Assembly (NCBI RefSeq): GCF_903853455.1
Contig: NZ_CAINTR010000099.1
Coordinates: 1-60,036, forward strand
Origin: an uncultured Magnetospirillum sp.
GTDB lineage: Bacteria; Pseudomonadota; Alphaproteobacteria; Rhodospirillales; Magnetospirillaceae
DNA length: 60,036 nucleotides
Direction: 5' to 3'
Below, in pieces: positions 9,251-18,265 of this stretch. The notes below the pieces were generated by a model, which saw nothing but the letters and a program-made list of their open reading frames with translations, had not been told where the DNA came from and made no database searches. Both the position numbers and the translations under genes were made by a program. The stretch's first letter is position 1. Each line of letters opens with the position of its first letter.

Positions 9251-11305
9251 ATGAAATCGCTGTGGTCCGATGCCGATGCCGATGCCTATGTGGCCAAGTA
9301 TGCCCCCCAGGGGGTGAACCGCGATCTGGCCCTGCGGGTCTACACCACACGGCTGCTGGGCGGCGATCCCCGGCTGGTGCTGCATGGCGGCGGCAACACC
9401 TCGTGCAAGACCGACGTGACCGATCTGCTGGGCGAGAGCGTCGAGGTTCTGTGCGTCAAGGGCTCCGGCTGGGACATGGGCGACATCGAGCCCGCCGGCC
9501 TGCCGGCGGTGCGCCTCGCGCCGCTGCTCAAACTGCGCCGGCTGGACAGGCTGGCCGACGAGGACATGGTGGACTTCCAGCGCGGCAATCTGCTGACCTC
9601 GTCGTCGCCCAATCCGTCGGTGGAGACGCTGCTGCACGCCTTCCTGCCGCACCGCTTCATCGACCACACCCATTCCACCGCCGTGCTGTCGCTGACCGAC
9701 CTGCCCGACGGCGACGCCATCTGCCGCGAGGTGTTCGGAACCAAGATGGGCTATGTCCCCTACATCATGCCCGGCTTCGACCTGGCCAAGAAGGCGGCCG
9801 AGGTCTACGAACAGGACCCCGGCGTCGAGGGGCTGATCCTGCTCAAGCACGGCATCTTCACCTTCGGCGCGACGGCGCGCGAGGCCTATGAGCGCATGAT
9901 CGCCATGGTCACTCTGGCCGAGCAGCGCCTGGAAAAAGGCCGCAAGCCCCTGGTCGCCGCCGCCGGACTGCCCCGGAATCCGGCCACGCTGGCCGAGGTG
10001 GCGCCGGTGCTGCGCGGCCTGCTGGCGCTGGACCGGGGCGACGGCGCCTATCAGCGCTGGGTGATGGATTTCCGCGCCAGCCCCGCCATCCGCGCCTATG
10101 TGGACGGTGCCGAACTGGCCCGCTATTCCCAGCAGGGCGTCGTCACCCCCGACCATACCATCCGCACCAAGAACTGGCCGGTGCTGCTGCCGGCGCCCGA
10201 GGCGGGCAAGCTGGAGGACTGGGCCAAGGGGGCCGAGGCCGCCATCGCGGCGTTCGAAAGCCGCTACCACGCCTATTTCGCCCGCAACAACGCTCGCGCC
10301 ACCATCAAGAAGACCGAGCTGGACCCCATGCCGCGCGTCGCCCTGGTTCCCGGCCTGGGGCTGTTCGGTATCGGCGCCTCGGCCAAGGACGCCGCCATCG
10401 CCGCCGACATCGCGGTCAACACCGTGGCCTGCATCACCGACGCCGAGGCCATCGGCCACTTCCAGGCCCTGCCCGAGAACGATCTGTTCGAACTGGAATA
10501 CTGGTCGCTGGAACAGGCCAAGCTGGGCAAGGGGGCGGAAAAGCCCTTCGCCCGTCAGGTGGTGGTGGTCACCGGCGGCGGCTCGGGCATCGGCGCCGCC
10601 ACCGCCAAGGCCTTCGCCAAGGACGGCGCCGAGGTGGCGGTACTCGACCGCGATCCCGAAGCGGCCACGGCCGCCGCCAAGGCCTGCGGCGGCAAGGCCC
10701 TGGCCCTAAGCTGCGACGTCACCGACCCGCAAGCGGTGCGCGCCGCCTTCGACGCGGTGGTCGAACGCTTCGGCGGCATCGACGTGGTGGTCAGCAATGC
10801 CGGCGCGGCGTGGCAAGGCACGGTGGGCACGGTCGACGACGCGGTGCTGCGCCGTTCGTTCGAACTGAACTTCTTCGCCCATCAGAGCGTCGCCCAGAAC
10901 GCGGTGCGGGTGATGACCGCGCAAGGGTCGGGCGGCGCCCTGCTGTTCAACACCTCCAAGCAGGCGGTCAATCCCGGCAAGAATTTCGGCCCCTACGGCC
11001 TGCCCAAGGCCGCCAGCCTGTTCCTGATGAAGCAGTACGCCCTGGATCACGGCAAGGACGGCATCCGCTCCAACGCGGTCAACGCCGACCGCATCCGCTC
11101 CGGCCTGCTGACCACGGAGATGATCGCCAGCCGCTCCAAGGCGCGCGGCCTGACCGAGAAGGATTACATGGCCGGCAATCTGCTGGGCCGCGAGGTCACC
11201 GCCGAGGATGTGGCCGACGCCTTCGTCTGGCTGGCCCGCTCCAGCAAGGTCACCGCCTGCACCGTCACGGTGGACGGCGGCAACATCGAGGCCAGCCTGC
11301 GGTAG
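9251..11305 (+). CDS. Bifunctional class II aldolase / short-chain dehydrogenase
   Basis: This 684-residue fusion has an N-terminal class II (zinc) aldolase domain (about residues 20-240), with zinc-ligand histidines in IDHTHST and in LLKHGIFTFG. A C-terminal SDR follows from about residue 430, with the NAD-binding motif TGGGSGIG and the YxxxK catalytic pair (YGLPK). Known proteins of this architecture act in deoxysugar breakdown, for example rhamnulose-1-phosphate aldolase joined to lactaldehyde dehydrogenase. No rhamnose genes are nearby, so the substrate is open. The ATG at 9251 is preceded by GAGG. The gene is flanked by two AT-richer spacers and appears monocistronic. Confidence 0.92.
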   Translation: MKSLWSDADADAYVAKYAPQGVNRDLALRVYTTRLLGGDPRLVLHGGGNTSCKTDVTDLLGESVEVLCVKGSGWDMGDIEPAGLPAVRLAPLLKLRRLDRLADEDMVDFQRGNLLTSSSPNPSVETLLHAFLPHRFIDHTHSTAVLSLTDLPDGDAICREVFGTKMGYVPYIMPGFDLAKKAAEVYEQDPGVEGLILLKHGIFTFGATAREAYERMIAMVTLAEQRLEKGRKPLVAAAGLPRNPATLAEVAPVLRGLLALDRGDGAYQRWVMDFRASPAIRAYVDGAELARYSQQGVVTPDHTIRTKNWPVLLPAPEAGKLEDWAKGAEAAIAAFESRYHAYFARNNARATIKKTELDPMPRVALVPGLGLFGIGASAKDAAIAADIAVNTVACITDAEAIGHFQALPENDLFELEYWSLEQAKLGKGAEKPFARQVVVVTGGGSGIGAATAKAFAKDGAEVAVLDRDPEAATAAAKACGGKALALSCDVTDPQAVRAAFDAVVERFGGIDVVVSNAGAAWQGTVGTVDDAVLRRSFELNFFAHQSVAQNAVRVMTAQGSGGALLFNTSKQAVNPGKNFGPYGLPKAASLFLMKQYALDHGKDGIRSNAVNADRIRSGLLTTEMIASRSKARGLTEKDYMAGNLLGREVTAEDVADAFVWLARSSKVTACTVTVDGGNIEASLR

Positions 11306-11324
11306 AGAGAGTCGAGACGAGGAG

Positions 11325-11549
11325 TCAGGCGCCCTGCAACATGGGCGTTTGGCTCCGCTTGTCGCGCAGGGACCGGATCGTGTCCAGGGCATGCCGCGCC
11401 GTGACCACGGTCAGAGCGGCATAGCGGTCGGGATGTTCGAGGATCACCAGGGCCTCGCCCTCGATCTCGTCCAGAACCTCGTCGCTGAGGTCCCTCCCGC
11501 TGTCCAGAATTGCATGCCGCCCAATCACATCCGCGATCCCTGTTCCCAT
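11325..11549 (-). CDS. Small protein of unknown function
   Basis: This 74-residue frame is acidic in the first half and has a plausible helical pattern (DEVLDEIEGEALVILEHPDRYAALTVVTARHALDTIRSL split by short turns). It converges on the aldolase/SDR gene, ending 19 bases from it, and starts with ATG below an AT-rich spacer (11575-11610) that could hold its promoter. I do not recognise a family. The codon pattern is consistent with a real gene. Confidence 0.5.
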   Translation of the reverse strand: MGTGIADVIGRHAILDSGRDLSDEVLDEIEGEALVILEHPDRYAALTVVTARHALDTIRSLRDKRSQTPMLQGA

Positions 11550-11633
11550 AGGCTCGACGGAGGCAGTGATACCATACTTTATCGTAAAATTAATACTACT
11601 TTAGGATAAAATTGGTCCGATACTTGCCGCCGA

Positions 11634-12467
11634 CTACTCCTTTCGAAGTAGCGCCAGCGCCGAATCAGGGTCGAGCCGGACATCCAGCCACGACATTCCC
11701 CAATGCAGGTGCGCCCCCGTCGCCAGACCGGTGGCGCCGACGGCGCCGATCCGCTCGCCGGCGACGACACGCTGTCCTGGCTCCACATCCCGACGCGACA
11801 GATGGGCATAGCTCGACATCAAACCGAGGCCGTGGTCGATCAGGATGGTCTGGCCGGTGAGGAACAGGTCGGGTGCCGCCAGCACCACCACCCCATCGGC
11901 GGCGGCCAGCACCGGACTTCCTTGGGGCGCGGCGATGTCGAGACCGGAATGGGGCGCGCCGGGGATGCCGTTATAGACCCGCTGGCTGCCGAACACGCCG
12001 GAGACGATGCCCTCGGCCGGGCGGATCAGGCCGGTCAGAAACCACGGCTGGGGCGTGACCTTGGCCCGCAGCGACCGCAGCATCTCGGTTTCCGCCTTGA
12101 TGCGGGCGACGGCGGCCGGGTCGGGTTCGACCTTCTCGCGCGGCAGGCCCTCGATGCGCTGGACCACCCAATCGCGCCGGGCGACGGTCAGGGCGCGGGT
12201 CTCGACCGCGTCGCCATGCCGAATCTCCAACACCGCGCTGGGGGCGGCATCACGGCCGAAGCCCAGCAGGAAGCGACCTTGCGGCTCCACCGGCACCAAG
12301 CGCCCGTCCAGGGTGACCGTGGCCGGAGGATCGGTGCGCCCCAGGACGAGGCCGCCCTGCTCCGGCCGCCCCGACAGGACGGTCTCGGCCCCGGCGGACG
12401 AGGCGGCCAGTCCCAGCGCCAATATCAGGGCGCGGAGGCTATTTTGGTGACCACATGATGGTGGCAT
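11634..12467 (-). CDS. M23 (LytM-type) metallopeptidase
   Basis: This secreted or periplasmic peptidase of 277 residues has a signal-like N-terminus (LRALILALGLAASSAGA) and a beta-rich middle domain. The C-terminal M23 domain carries zinc ligands in HSGLDIA and the HLHW motif, so it is predicted to cut peptidoglycan cross-links. Active-site residues look complete. The gene overlaps the upstream membrane-protein gene by 29 bases, which suggests an operon and a joint envelope role. The ATG at 12467 is used; a start a few codons downstream is also possible. Confidence 0.9.
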   Translation of the reverse strand: MPPSCGHQNSLRALILALGLAASSAGAETVLSGRPEQGGLVLGRTDPPATVTLDGRLVPVEPQGRFLLGFGRDAAPSAVLEIRHGDAVETRALTVARRDWVVQRIEGLPREKVEPDPAAVARIKAETEMLRSLRAKVTPQPWFLTGLIRPAEGIVSGVFGSQRVYNGIPGAPHSGLDIAAPQGSPVLAAADGVVVLAAPDLFLTGQTILIDHGLGLMSSYAHLSRRDVEPGQRVVAGERIGAVGATGLATGAHLHWGMSWLDVRLDPDSALALLRKE

Positions 12468-13263
12468 TGCCCGTGTCGCTGTTGCAGAGTTCGGTGATCT
12501 TGCCAGCCGAGATGCGGGTCGGCGTCACCCCGTTGATGGACAGCACCCCGCCCCGCACCAGCGCCCAGCCGGCGGCGGAGCAGATGCTGGGCGGAACCTT
12601 TTCGGCCACCACCACCGGCCGTCCGCCCAGGGTGACCACTTTCAGCGATCCGCCGAAGATATGGGTGTCGGGACCGCCGCCTTGGGCCGCATCCATCACT
12701 TGACGTGCGAACCTTCCGGCCTCGGAGGCATCGACGCTGTCGCCCGTCCCCGTGCCGCTCCACCAGATATAGCCGCCCAGCAGGGTCAGCAGCGCCACCA
12801 CCGCCACCGCGATCCGGGTGGTGGCCGTGCCGCTGTCGGCCTCCTCGCTGGGGTGGTGGACCGGCTTGAAGCGCCGCTTGCCGTCCGACTGCGCCCAATT
12901 GTCGGCGGCCATCTGGGCCTTGCGCGGCAACCGCCGCTCCTTGGCCGCCTGCAGCACCTTGATGCAGCCGCGCGCGGCGAAACGCATCTCGTTGCGCATG
13001 CTCTCGGGCGAATGGCCGGGCTTGACCGCGGCGACGATGACGAGGATCTGGTGAGTCAGTTCGTCACGCAACTCCCGGTCGGCGGGACGGCGCAGCATAA
13101 GCGCCAGCGCCAGGGTGGCGACTTCCTGAAGCTGTCCGGGCTCCTCCACCGAAGGAAGCTTCCGGATGATCGCCTGAAAGAGTGCTTCTTGTTCTTCGGC
13201 TGTCGCTGGCTTGCCCACGGATCGGTCCGTTTGTGATATGGAAGCCCATTCCCCCCGTATCAC
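12439..13263 (-). CDS. Unknown protein with one transmembrane segment
   Basis: This is a 274-residue protein if the GTG at 13263 is used; a GTG at 13218 is an alternative, and neither has a clear ribosome binding site. The N-terminal half is helical and soluble, a single hydrophobic segment lies near residue 150 (IAVAVVALLTLLGGYIWW), and the C-terminal 100 residues carry two cysteines that could pair outside the membrane. The topology suggests a cytoplasmic helical domain and a periplasmic domain. It overlaps the downstream M23 peptidase gene by 29 bases, so an envelope function tied to that enzyme is plausible. The family was not recognised. Confidence 0.65.
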   Translation of the reverse strand: MIRGEWASISQTDRSVGKPATAEEQEALFQAIIRKLPSVEEPGQLQEVATLALALMLRRPADRELRDELTHQILVIVAAVKPGHSPESMRNEMRFAARGCIKVLQAAKERRLPRKAQMAADNWAQSDGKRRFKPVHHPSEEADSGTATTRIAVAVVALLTLLGGYIWWSGTGTGDSVDASEAGRFARQVMDAAQGGGPDTHIFGGSLKVVTLGGRPVVVAEKVPPSICSAAGWALVRGGVLSINGVTPTRISAGKITELCNSDTGNATIMWSPK

Positions 13264-13338
13264 TATAATCGCGGCGGCGTTAACGAGGCGTTATCCGACG
13301 AGCAGCCGTTCTCATTATGGCGCAGGGGAGGTCTTATA

Positions 13339-13492
13339 CCCCTCTCCCGTCTCACGGGAGAGGGTGCCGAGCGCAAGCGAGGCGGGTGAGGGCGCGCGCG
13401 TCTGCGCGCCATCCGACTTATTCGCTGGCGCGAGGCTCGCACTGCCGTGCGAGCCGCCCTCACCCCAACCCTCTCCCGCAAGCGGGAGAGGG
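13339..13492. repeat. Composite palindromic repeat, copy 1
   Basis: Two hairpins with the same arms (CCCTCTCCCG / CGGGAGAGGG) lie at 13340-13364 and 13469-13492. Between them, GGGTGAGGGC (13384-13393) can pair with GCCCTCACCC (13456-13465). The same architecture recurs at 50595-50721, so this is a dispersed REP/BIME-like element. Confidence 0.85.
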
Positions 13493-13561
13493 AGAGAAAA
13501 GCCATAGTGAGAACTGTTATCCGACGCGCCGGCCCATTGAGAAAAGCGATTTTGTCTCGCC

Positions 13562-13661
13562 GCATCCTTCGAGACAGCCGCTCCGCGGCTTCCTCAGGAT
13601 GAGGCTAATGAAGCACCTCATGCTGAGGAAGCCGCCTAAGGGCGACCGTCTCGAAGCATCC
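13562..13661. repeat. Long palindromic intergenic repeat
   Basis: Arms at 13585-13604 and 13616-13635 pair at 19 of 20 positions around an 11-base loop. An outer pair, TTCGAGAC and GTCTCGAA, extends the stem. The sequence resembles dispersed palindromes common in alphaproteobacterial intergenic DNA. Confidence 0.8.
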
Positions 13662-13782
13662 TTGCCGCCACCCACGCCATTCTCCACAAAATTTTTGGTG
13701 TTGTTGATAATTCTACACAATGCCATATCCATTTCAGTTTTGCCCTCCGGCTCCCCTAAACTCTCCCCAGGCAGCAGATGCA

Positions 13783-16700
13783 ATGAGTGTGGACATGACC
13801 CATCCGGCCCTTGGTTTCGGCATTTCCTTTCCCGACCTGTATGCGCGGGATGGGCTGGAGCGCGTCGATCACGCCTTCCTCGACGAGTTGGGACAGGCCG
13901 ATAGCCCCCTGCGGGATCGGCTGCTGGCGGCACGCGCCGAACCGGCGGCGGTGACGCCGAAGGAAGAGTCCGAGCTGATCATCGCCCTGGCTACCCATCT
14001 CGACGACTTCCTGGCCGGACTGTTCGGCATCCGCGCCGCTTGCGCCGAGCTGCGGCAACGCCACTCGGCCCTGGCGCCGCTGTATCAGGCCAAGCGCTTG
14101 TTCGTGCAGCGCCGCGCCGTCAAGGAGGTCAAGCCCGAGGAGGCTGCCGGCCTCGACCCCGATGCCCTGGTGCTGGACTATTCGGTGCGCACCGGCGAGA
14201 CCTTCTCCGAGATCGGCTTCGCCCGCCGGGTGCTGGCCTGGCTGGACGACGAGGCCGAGCATGGCGACGACCTCGCCTTCGCCGCTCGCCTCGCCGCCGC
14301 CAAGGTGGCCGAGGCTGGCCGCATGGTTCATCCCGAGGGCGTCCTGTTCCGCCTGCCGGGCAAGCACGATCCCCTCGCCCTGGTGGCGGTCGAAACGGTG
14401 GACCATTGCGGCGTCGCCGCCTTGCAGGGTGAAAGCGCCCGGCTGCGGCGGCGCGAGGGCTTCGACCTCACCGATTCCGGCACCGATCTGGCCGGCGCCC
14501 TGGACGAGATCAACTACTGCATCCTCTGCCACCATCAGGGCCGCGATTCCTGCTCCAAGGGCATGCGGGACAAGAAGACCGGCGAACTGGCCAAGACCGC
14601 TCTCGGCGTGGTCATGGAGGGCTGCCCGCTGGAGGAGAAGATCTCGGAGATGCACGAGGTCAAGGCCACCGGCCTGGCCCTGGCGGCGCTGGCGGTGATC
14701 ACCATCGACAATCCCATGGCCGCCGGCACCGGCCACCGCATCTGCAACGACTGCATGACCGCCTGCGTCTACCAGAACCAGAACCGCGATCCGGTCAACG
14801 TGCCCGAGGCCGAGACCCGCACCCTCAAGGACGTCATCGAGCTGCCCTGGGGCTTCGAGATCTATTCCCTGCTGACCCGCTGGAACCCGGTCAACCTGCG
14901 CCGACCGCTGCCGCGCCCCGATTCGGGCCGCAAGGTGCTGGTGGTCGGCATGGGGCCGGCCGGCTATACCCTCTCGCATCACCTGATGCAGGACGGCCAC
15001 CATGTGGTCGCCGTCGATGGCCTCAAGATCGAACCGCTGGCCGCCGACCTGTCGGGGGTCGATCCCCATGGCAAGCGGGTGCCGTTCCAGCCGGTGCGCG
15101 ACATCCGCGCCCTGTGGCAGAAGTTGGGCGACCGCGTCATGGGCGGATTCGGCGGTGTCGCCGAATACGGCATCACCGTGCGCTGGGACAAGAACTACCT
15201 GGACGTTATCCGCCTGCTGCTGGAGCGCCGGGCCGAATTCGCTCTGTTCGGCGGCGTGCGGTTCGGTGGCAACCTGACCCTGGAGGGCGCCTTCGCGCTC
15301 GGCTTCGACCATGTGGCGCTGGCGACGGGCGCCGGCAAGCCCACCATCCTCGACATGCCCAACGGCTTGGCGCGCGGCGTGCGCCAAGCCTCCGACTTCC
15401 TGATGGCGTTGCAGCTGACCGGCGCGGCGCGGGCCGACACCCTGGCCAATCTGCAATTGCGGCTGCCGGTGGTGGTGATCGGCGGCGGGCTGACCGCGGT
15501 GGATACAACCACCGAGGCGCTGGCCTATTACCCGGTCCAGGTGGAGAAGTTCCTTAGCCGCCACGAACTGCTGGTGGCCGAACGCGGCGAGCATGTGGTG
15601 CGGCTGCAATGGTCGGCGGAGGATCACGAGATCGCCGACGAGTTCATCGCCCATGCCCAGGCCATCCGGGCCGAGCGCCGGCTGGCGGCCGAGGAGGGGC
15701 GCCCGCCCCATATCCGCGAACTGCTGCAAAGCTGGGGCGGTGCCACCCTGGCCTATCGCCGCCGCCTGATCGACAGCCCCGCCTACCGCAATCACGAGGA
15801 AATCTCCAAGGCGCTGGAGGAGGGCATCCGCTTCGCCGAATGCCTGACCCCGGTGGCGGTGGAGGTGGACGATTTCGGCTCGGCCTCGGGCCTTCAGGTC
15901 AAGGACAAGGACGGCGTGCCCCATCGCCTGCCCGCCCGCTCCATCCTGGTGGCCGCCGGCACCGTGCCCAATACCAGCCTGGCCCGCGAGCGCTCCGACA
16001 TCACGCTCGACGGCAAGTTCTTCCAGGCGGTGGACGAGGACGGCCAGCCGGTCAGCCCCGAACGCCTGTCCAAGCCCGGCACGCCGCAGGTGCTGATGCA
16101 TGTGGACGGCCTGGACCGCACCGTCAGCTTCTTCGGCGACCTCCACCCTTCCTATGCCGGCAACGTGGTCTCGGCCATGGCCTCGGCCAAGCAGGGCCAC
16201 CCGGTGGTGACGCGGGCCATGGCGCGGCGGCCGGCCTCGGACGTGACCGCCAAGCAGCTGTTTGAACGGCTCAACGACAGCTTGCGGGCCAGCGTCCACG
16301 CCGTCAACCGCCTGACCCCCACCATCATCGAGGTGGTGATCCGCGCTCCCGCCGCCGCTCGGGCCTTCGAGCCGGGCCAGTTCTTCCGGTTGCAGAATTT
16401 CGAGATGCTGGCGCGCAAGGCCGGCGGCGCCGCGCTGGCCATGGAAGGCCTCGCCCTGACGGGGGCCTGGGTCGACAAGAGCCAGGGGCTGGTCGGGCTG
16501 ATCGTGCTGGAGATGGGCGGGTCCAGCGATCTGTGCGCCCATCTGCGGGTGGGCGAGCCGGTGATCCTGATGGGGCCGACCGGGGCTCCCACCCATGTCT
16601 GCGGCAAGGAAACCGTGCTGCTGGCCGGCGGCGGCCTGGGCAACGCCGTGCTGTTCTCCATCGGCCACGCCTTCCGCGCCGCCGGGTCCAAGGTGCTGTA

Positions 16701-17253
16701 CTTCGCCGGCTACAAGAACGCCCATGACCGCTTCAAAGTAGCCGACATCGAGGCCGCCGCCGACGTGGTGGTGTGGTGCGTCGATGGCGGCGAGGGTTTC
16801 ACCCCCGGCCGGCCCCAGGACAGGACCTTCGTCGGCAACATCGTCGAGGCCATGGTGGCCTATGGCGAGGGCCGCCTGGGCGAGCAGGCCATCGCCCTGT
16901 CATCCGTGGATCGGGTGATCGCCATCGGCTCGGACCGCATGATGGCGGCGGTGGCCAAGGCCCGCCACGACCGGCTGGCCCCCTGGCTGGTGGAGGGCCA
17001 TACCGCCATCGGCTCCATCAACTCGCCCATGCAATGCATGCTGAAGGAGGTCTGCGCCCAATGCCTCCAGCGCCACAAGGACCCGGTCACCGGCGAGGAG
17101 AAGATCGTCTTCACCTGCGCCGACCAGGACCAGCCGCTGGACCATGTGGATTTCGTCAGCCTGAACGAGCGCCTCAGCCAGAACTCCACCTGGGAGAAGC
17201 TGGGCAAGGCCTGGATCGACCGGGCGCTCAGGCAAGCGGGGCTGAGGGGATGA
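13783..17253 (+). CDS. Single-chain NfnB/GltD-like plus NfnA/PyrK-like iron-sulfur flavoprotein oxidoreductase
   Basis: This 1156-residue protein has four parts. Residues 1-240 match nothing I recognise. A GltD-like two-cluster segment follows, with cysteines in CILCHHQGRDSC (about 246-256) and CNDCMTAC (about 321-328). Next come an FAD site (VVGMGPAG, about 386) and an NAD(P) site (GGGLTA, about 566), as in the GltD/NfnB family. The last 330 residues resemble PyrK/NfnA: an FAD barrel (FEPGQFF), an NAD site (AGGGLG, about 947) and a C-x5-C-x2-C-x17-C cluster motif (1085-1112). By analogy it should move electrons between NADH, NADPH and ferredoxin, possibly by bifurcation. The start could also be the ATG at 13795 or 13720. 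It stands alone between a repeat region and a convergent cluster. Confidence 0.85.
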   Translation: MSVDMTHPALGFGISFPDLYARDGLERVDHAFLDELGQADSPLRDRLLAARAEPAAVTPKEESELIIALATHLDDFLAGLFGIRAACAELRQRHSALAPLYQAKRLFVQRRAVKEVKPEEAAGLDPDALVLDYSVRTGETFSEIGFARRVLAWLDDEAEHGDDLAFAARLAAAKVAEAGRMVHPEGVLFRLPGKHDPLALVAVETVDHCGVAALQGESARLRRREGFDLTDSGTDLAGALDEINYCILCHHQGRDSCSKGMRDKKTGELAKTALGVVMEGCPLEEKISEMHEVKATGLALAALAVITIDNPMAAGTGHRICNDCMTACVYQNQNRDPVNVPEAETRTLKDVIELPWGFEIYSLLTRWNPVNLRRPLPRPDSGRKVLVVGMGPAGYTLSHHLMQDGHHVVAVDGLKIEPLAADLSGVDPHGKRVPFQPVRDIRALWQKLGDRVMGGFGGVAEYGITVRWDKNYLDVIRLLLERRAEFALFGGVRFGGNLTLEGAFALGFDHVALATGAGKPTILDMPNGLARGVRQASDFLMALQLTGAARADTLANLQLRLPVVVIGGGLTAVDTTTEALAYYPVQVEKFLSRHELLVAERGEHVVRLQWSAEDHEIADEFIAHAQAIRAERRLAAEEGRPPHIRELLQSWGGATLAYRRRLIDSPAYRNHEEISKALEEGIRFAECLTPVAVEVDDFGSASGLQVKDKDGVPHRLPARSILVAAGTVPNTSLARERSDITLDGKFFQAVDEDGQPVSPERLSKPGTPQVLMHVDGLDRTVSFFGDLHPSYAGNVVSAMASAKQGHPVVTRAMARRPASDVTAKQLFERLNDSLRASVHAVNRLTPTIIEVVIRAPAAARAFEPGQFFRLQNFEMLARKAGGAALAMEGLALTGAWVDKSQGLVGLIVLEMGGSSDLCAHLRVGEPVILMGPTGAPTHVCGKETVLLAGGGLGNAVLFSIGHAFRAAGSKVLYFAGYKNAHDRFKVADIEAAADVVVWCVDGGEGFTPGRPQDRTFVGNIVEAMVAYGEGRLGEQAIALSSVDRVIAIGSDRMMAAVAKARHDRLAPWLVEGHTAIGSINSPMQCMLKEVCAQCLQRHKDPVTGEEKIVFTCADQDQPLDHVDFVSLNERLSQNSTWEKLGKAWIDRALRQAGLRG

Positions 17254-17260
17254 AGACGGA

Positions 17261-18265
17261 TTAGCGGAATTCCAGCCCGTCGGGCTCATAGACGACGATC
17301 TTGCTGCCCGAATTGTCGATGTCGAAATCCACGTGGATCAGCGAGTTCAGGCGCTCCCTGACCTTGGCCTGCTTCTCGGGCTCGACGTAGAACAGCATGA
17401 AGCCGCCGCCGCCGGCCCCCAGCAATTTCCCCCCGACGGCGCCGGCCTCGCGGGCGGCGTCGTAGATGGCGTCGATCTCGGGGGTGGTCACCGCGTCGGC
17501 CAGTTCGCGCTTCAGGCACCAGCTGTCATGCAGCAGCAGGCCGAGATCGGACAGCGGCCGCCGGTCGGTGGCCAGGATGTCCACCGCCTCGTCGACCATG
17601 GCCACCATCTTGCGGATATGAGCCTCGCGGTTGCCCAGATTGGCGATCTGCTTGGCCGCCACCTTGTCGGCATAGCGGGAAAAGCCGGTGAACATCAGCA
17701 TCAAGGAGCCCAGCATCTGCTTGCGCCGCTCCAGCGGCACGATCAGCGGCGAGACGTCGAAGGAATCGTCGCGATGGAAGTCGATGCGGTTCAGCCCGCC
17801 ATAGGCGGCCCAGACCTGATCCTGCGACCCCACATTCTCGCCGATCACCTTCTGCTCGATGCGGATGGCCTCCTCGGCCAGTTGCCGCTTGGTCGCCATC
17901 CGCCCTTGCTTGGCCATCAGGGTGTTGATCAGGCCGACGGTGAAGGAGGAGCTCGATCCCATGCCGGAGCGGGCGGGCAGGTCGCCGTCATGGTGGATTT
18001 CGACGCCGGTGGTGACGTTGAACTCGGACAGCACGGCGCGCACCGCCGGGTGCTGGATCTCGGCGATCTCGTTGACCGTCTCCACCTTGGAATAGGCGAT
18101 GCGGTGGCGGTGGGCGAAGAAGGGCGGCAGCGAACGCAGCGTGATGTAGCAGTATTTGTTGATGGTGAAGCCCATCACCGAACCGCCGTTCTGGCGGAAC
18201 CAAGTGGGATAGTCCGAGCCGCCGCCGAACAGGGACACGCGAAACGGAGTGCGGCTGATGATCAT
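17261..18265 (-). CDS. GHMP sugar kinase (HddA-like heptose-7-phosphate kinase family)
   Basis: This 334-residue kinase starts MIISRTPFRVSLFGGGSDY and carries the ATP-binding GHMP motif PARSGMGSSSS near residue 105 and the C-terminal glycine loop GKLLGAGGGG. It is closest in look to D-glycero-D-manno-heptose 7-phosphate kinase (HddA), but L-fucose and related sugar kinases share these features. The ATG at 18265 overlaps the stop of the nucleotidyltransferase gene (ATGA). A kinase plus a sugar-1-phosphate nucleotidyltransferase fits the HddA/HddC steps of GDP-heptose synthesis; no isomerase or phosphatase (GmhA, GmhB) is in the window, so the exact sugar is inference. Confidence 0.87.
   Translation of the reverse strand: MIISRTPFRVSLFGGGSDYPTWFRQNGGSVMGFTINKYCYITLRSLPPFFAHRHRIAYSKVETVNEIAEIQHPAVRAVLSEFNVTTGVEIHHDGDLPARSGMGSSSSFTVGLINTLMAKQGRMATKRQLAEEAIRIEQKVIGENVGSQDQVWAAYGGLNRIDFHRDDSFDVSPLIVPLERRKQMLGSLMLMFTGFSRYADKVAAKQIANLGNREAHIRKMVAMVDEAVDILATDRRPLSDLGLLLHDSWCLKRELADAVTTPEIDAIYDAAREAGAVGGKLLGAGGGGFMLFYVEPEKQAKVRERLNSLIHVDFDIDNSGSKIVVYEPDGLEFR

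Larger units (their letters stand above)
13264..13782. other. 519-bp intergenic region filled with palindromic repeats
   Basis: Two different repeat elements (13339-13492 and 13562-13661) occupy most of the region. The 13690-13740 stretch is AT-richer and may hold the promoter of the downstream oxidoreductase gene. No gene is supported here. Confidence 0.6.

Noticed and set aside
13264-13782. CRISPR-like repeats
   Set aside because: The repeats are palindromic elements of two different kinds without regular spacers; no cas gene is nearby.
13756-16725. 989-codon minus-strand frame opposite the oxidoreductase
   Set aside because: Antisense artefact of high GC; the plus strand carries complete FAD, NAD and cysteine motifs.
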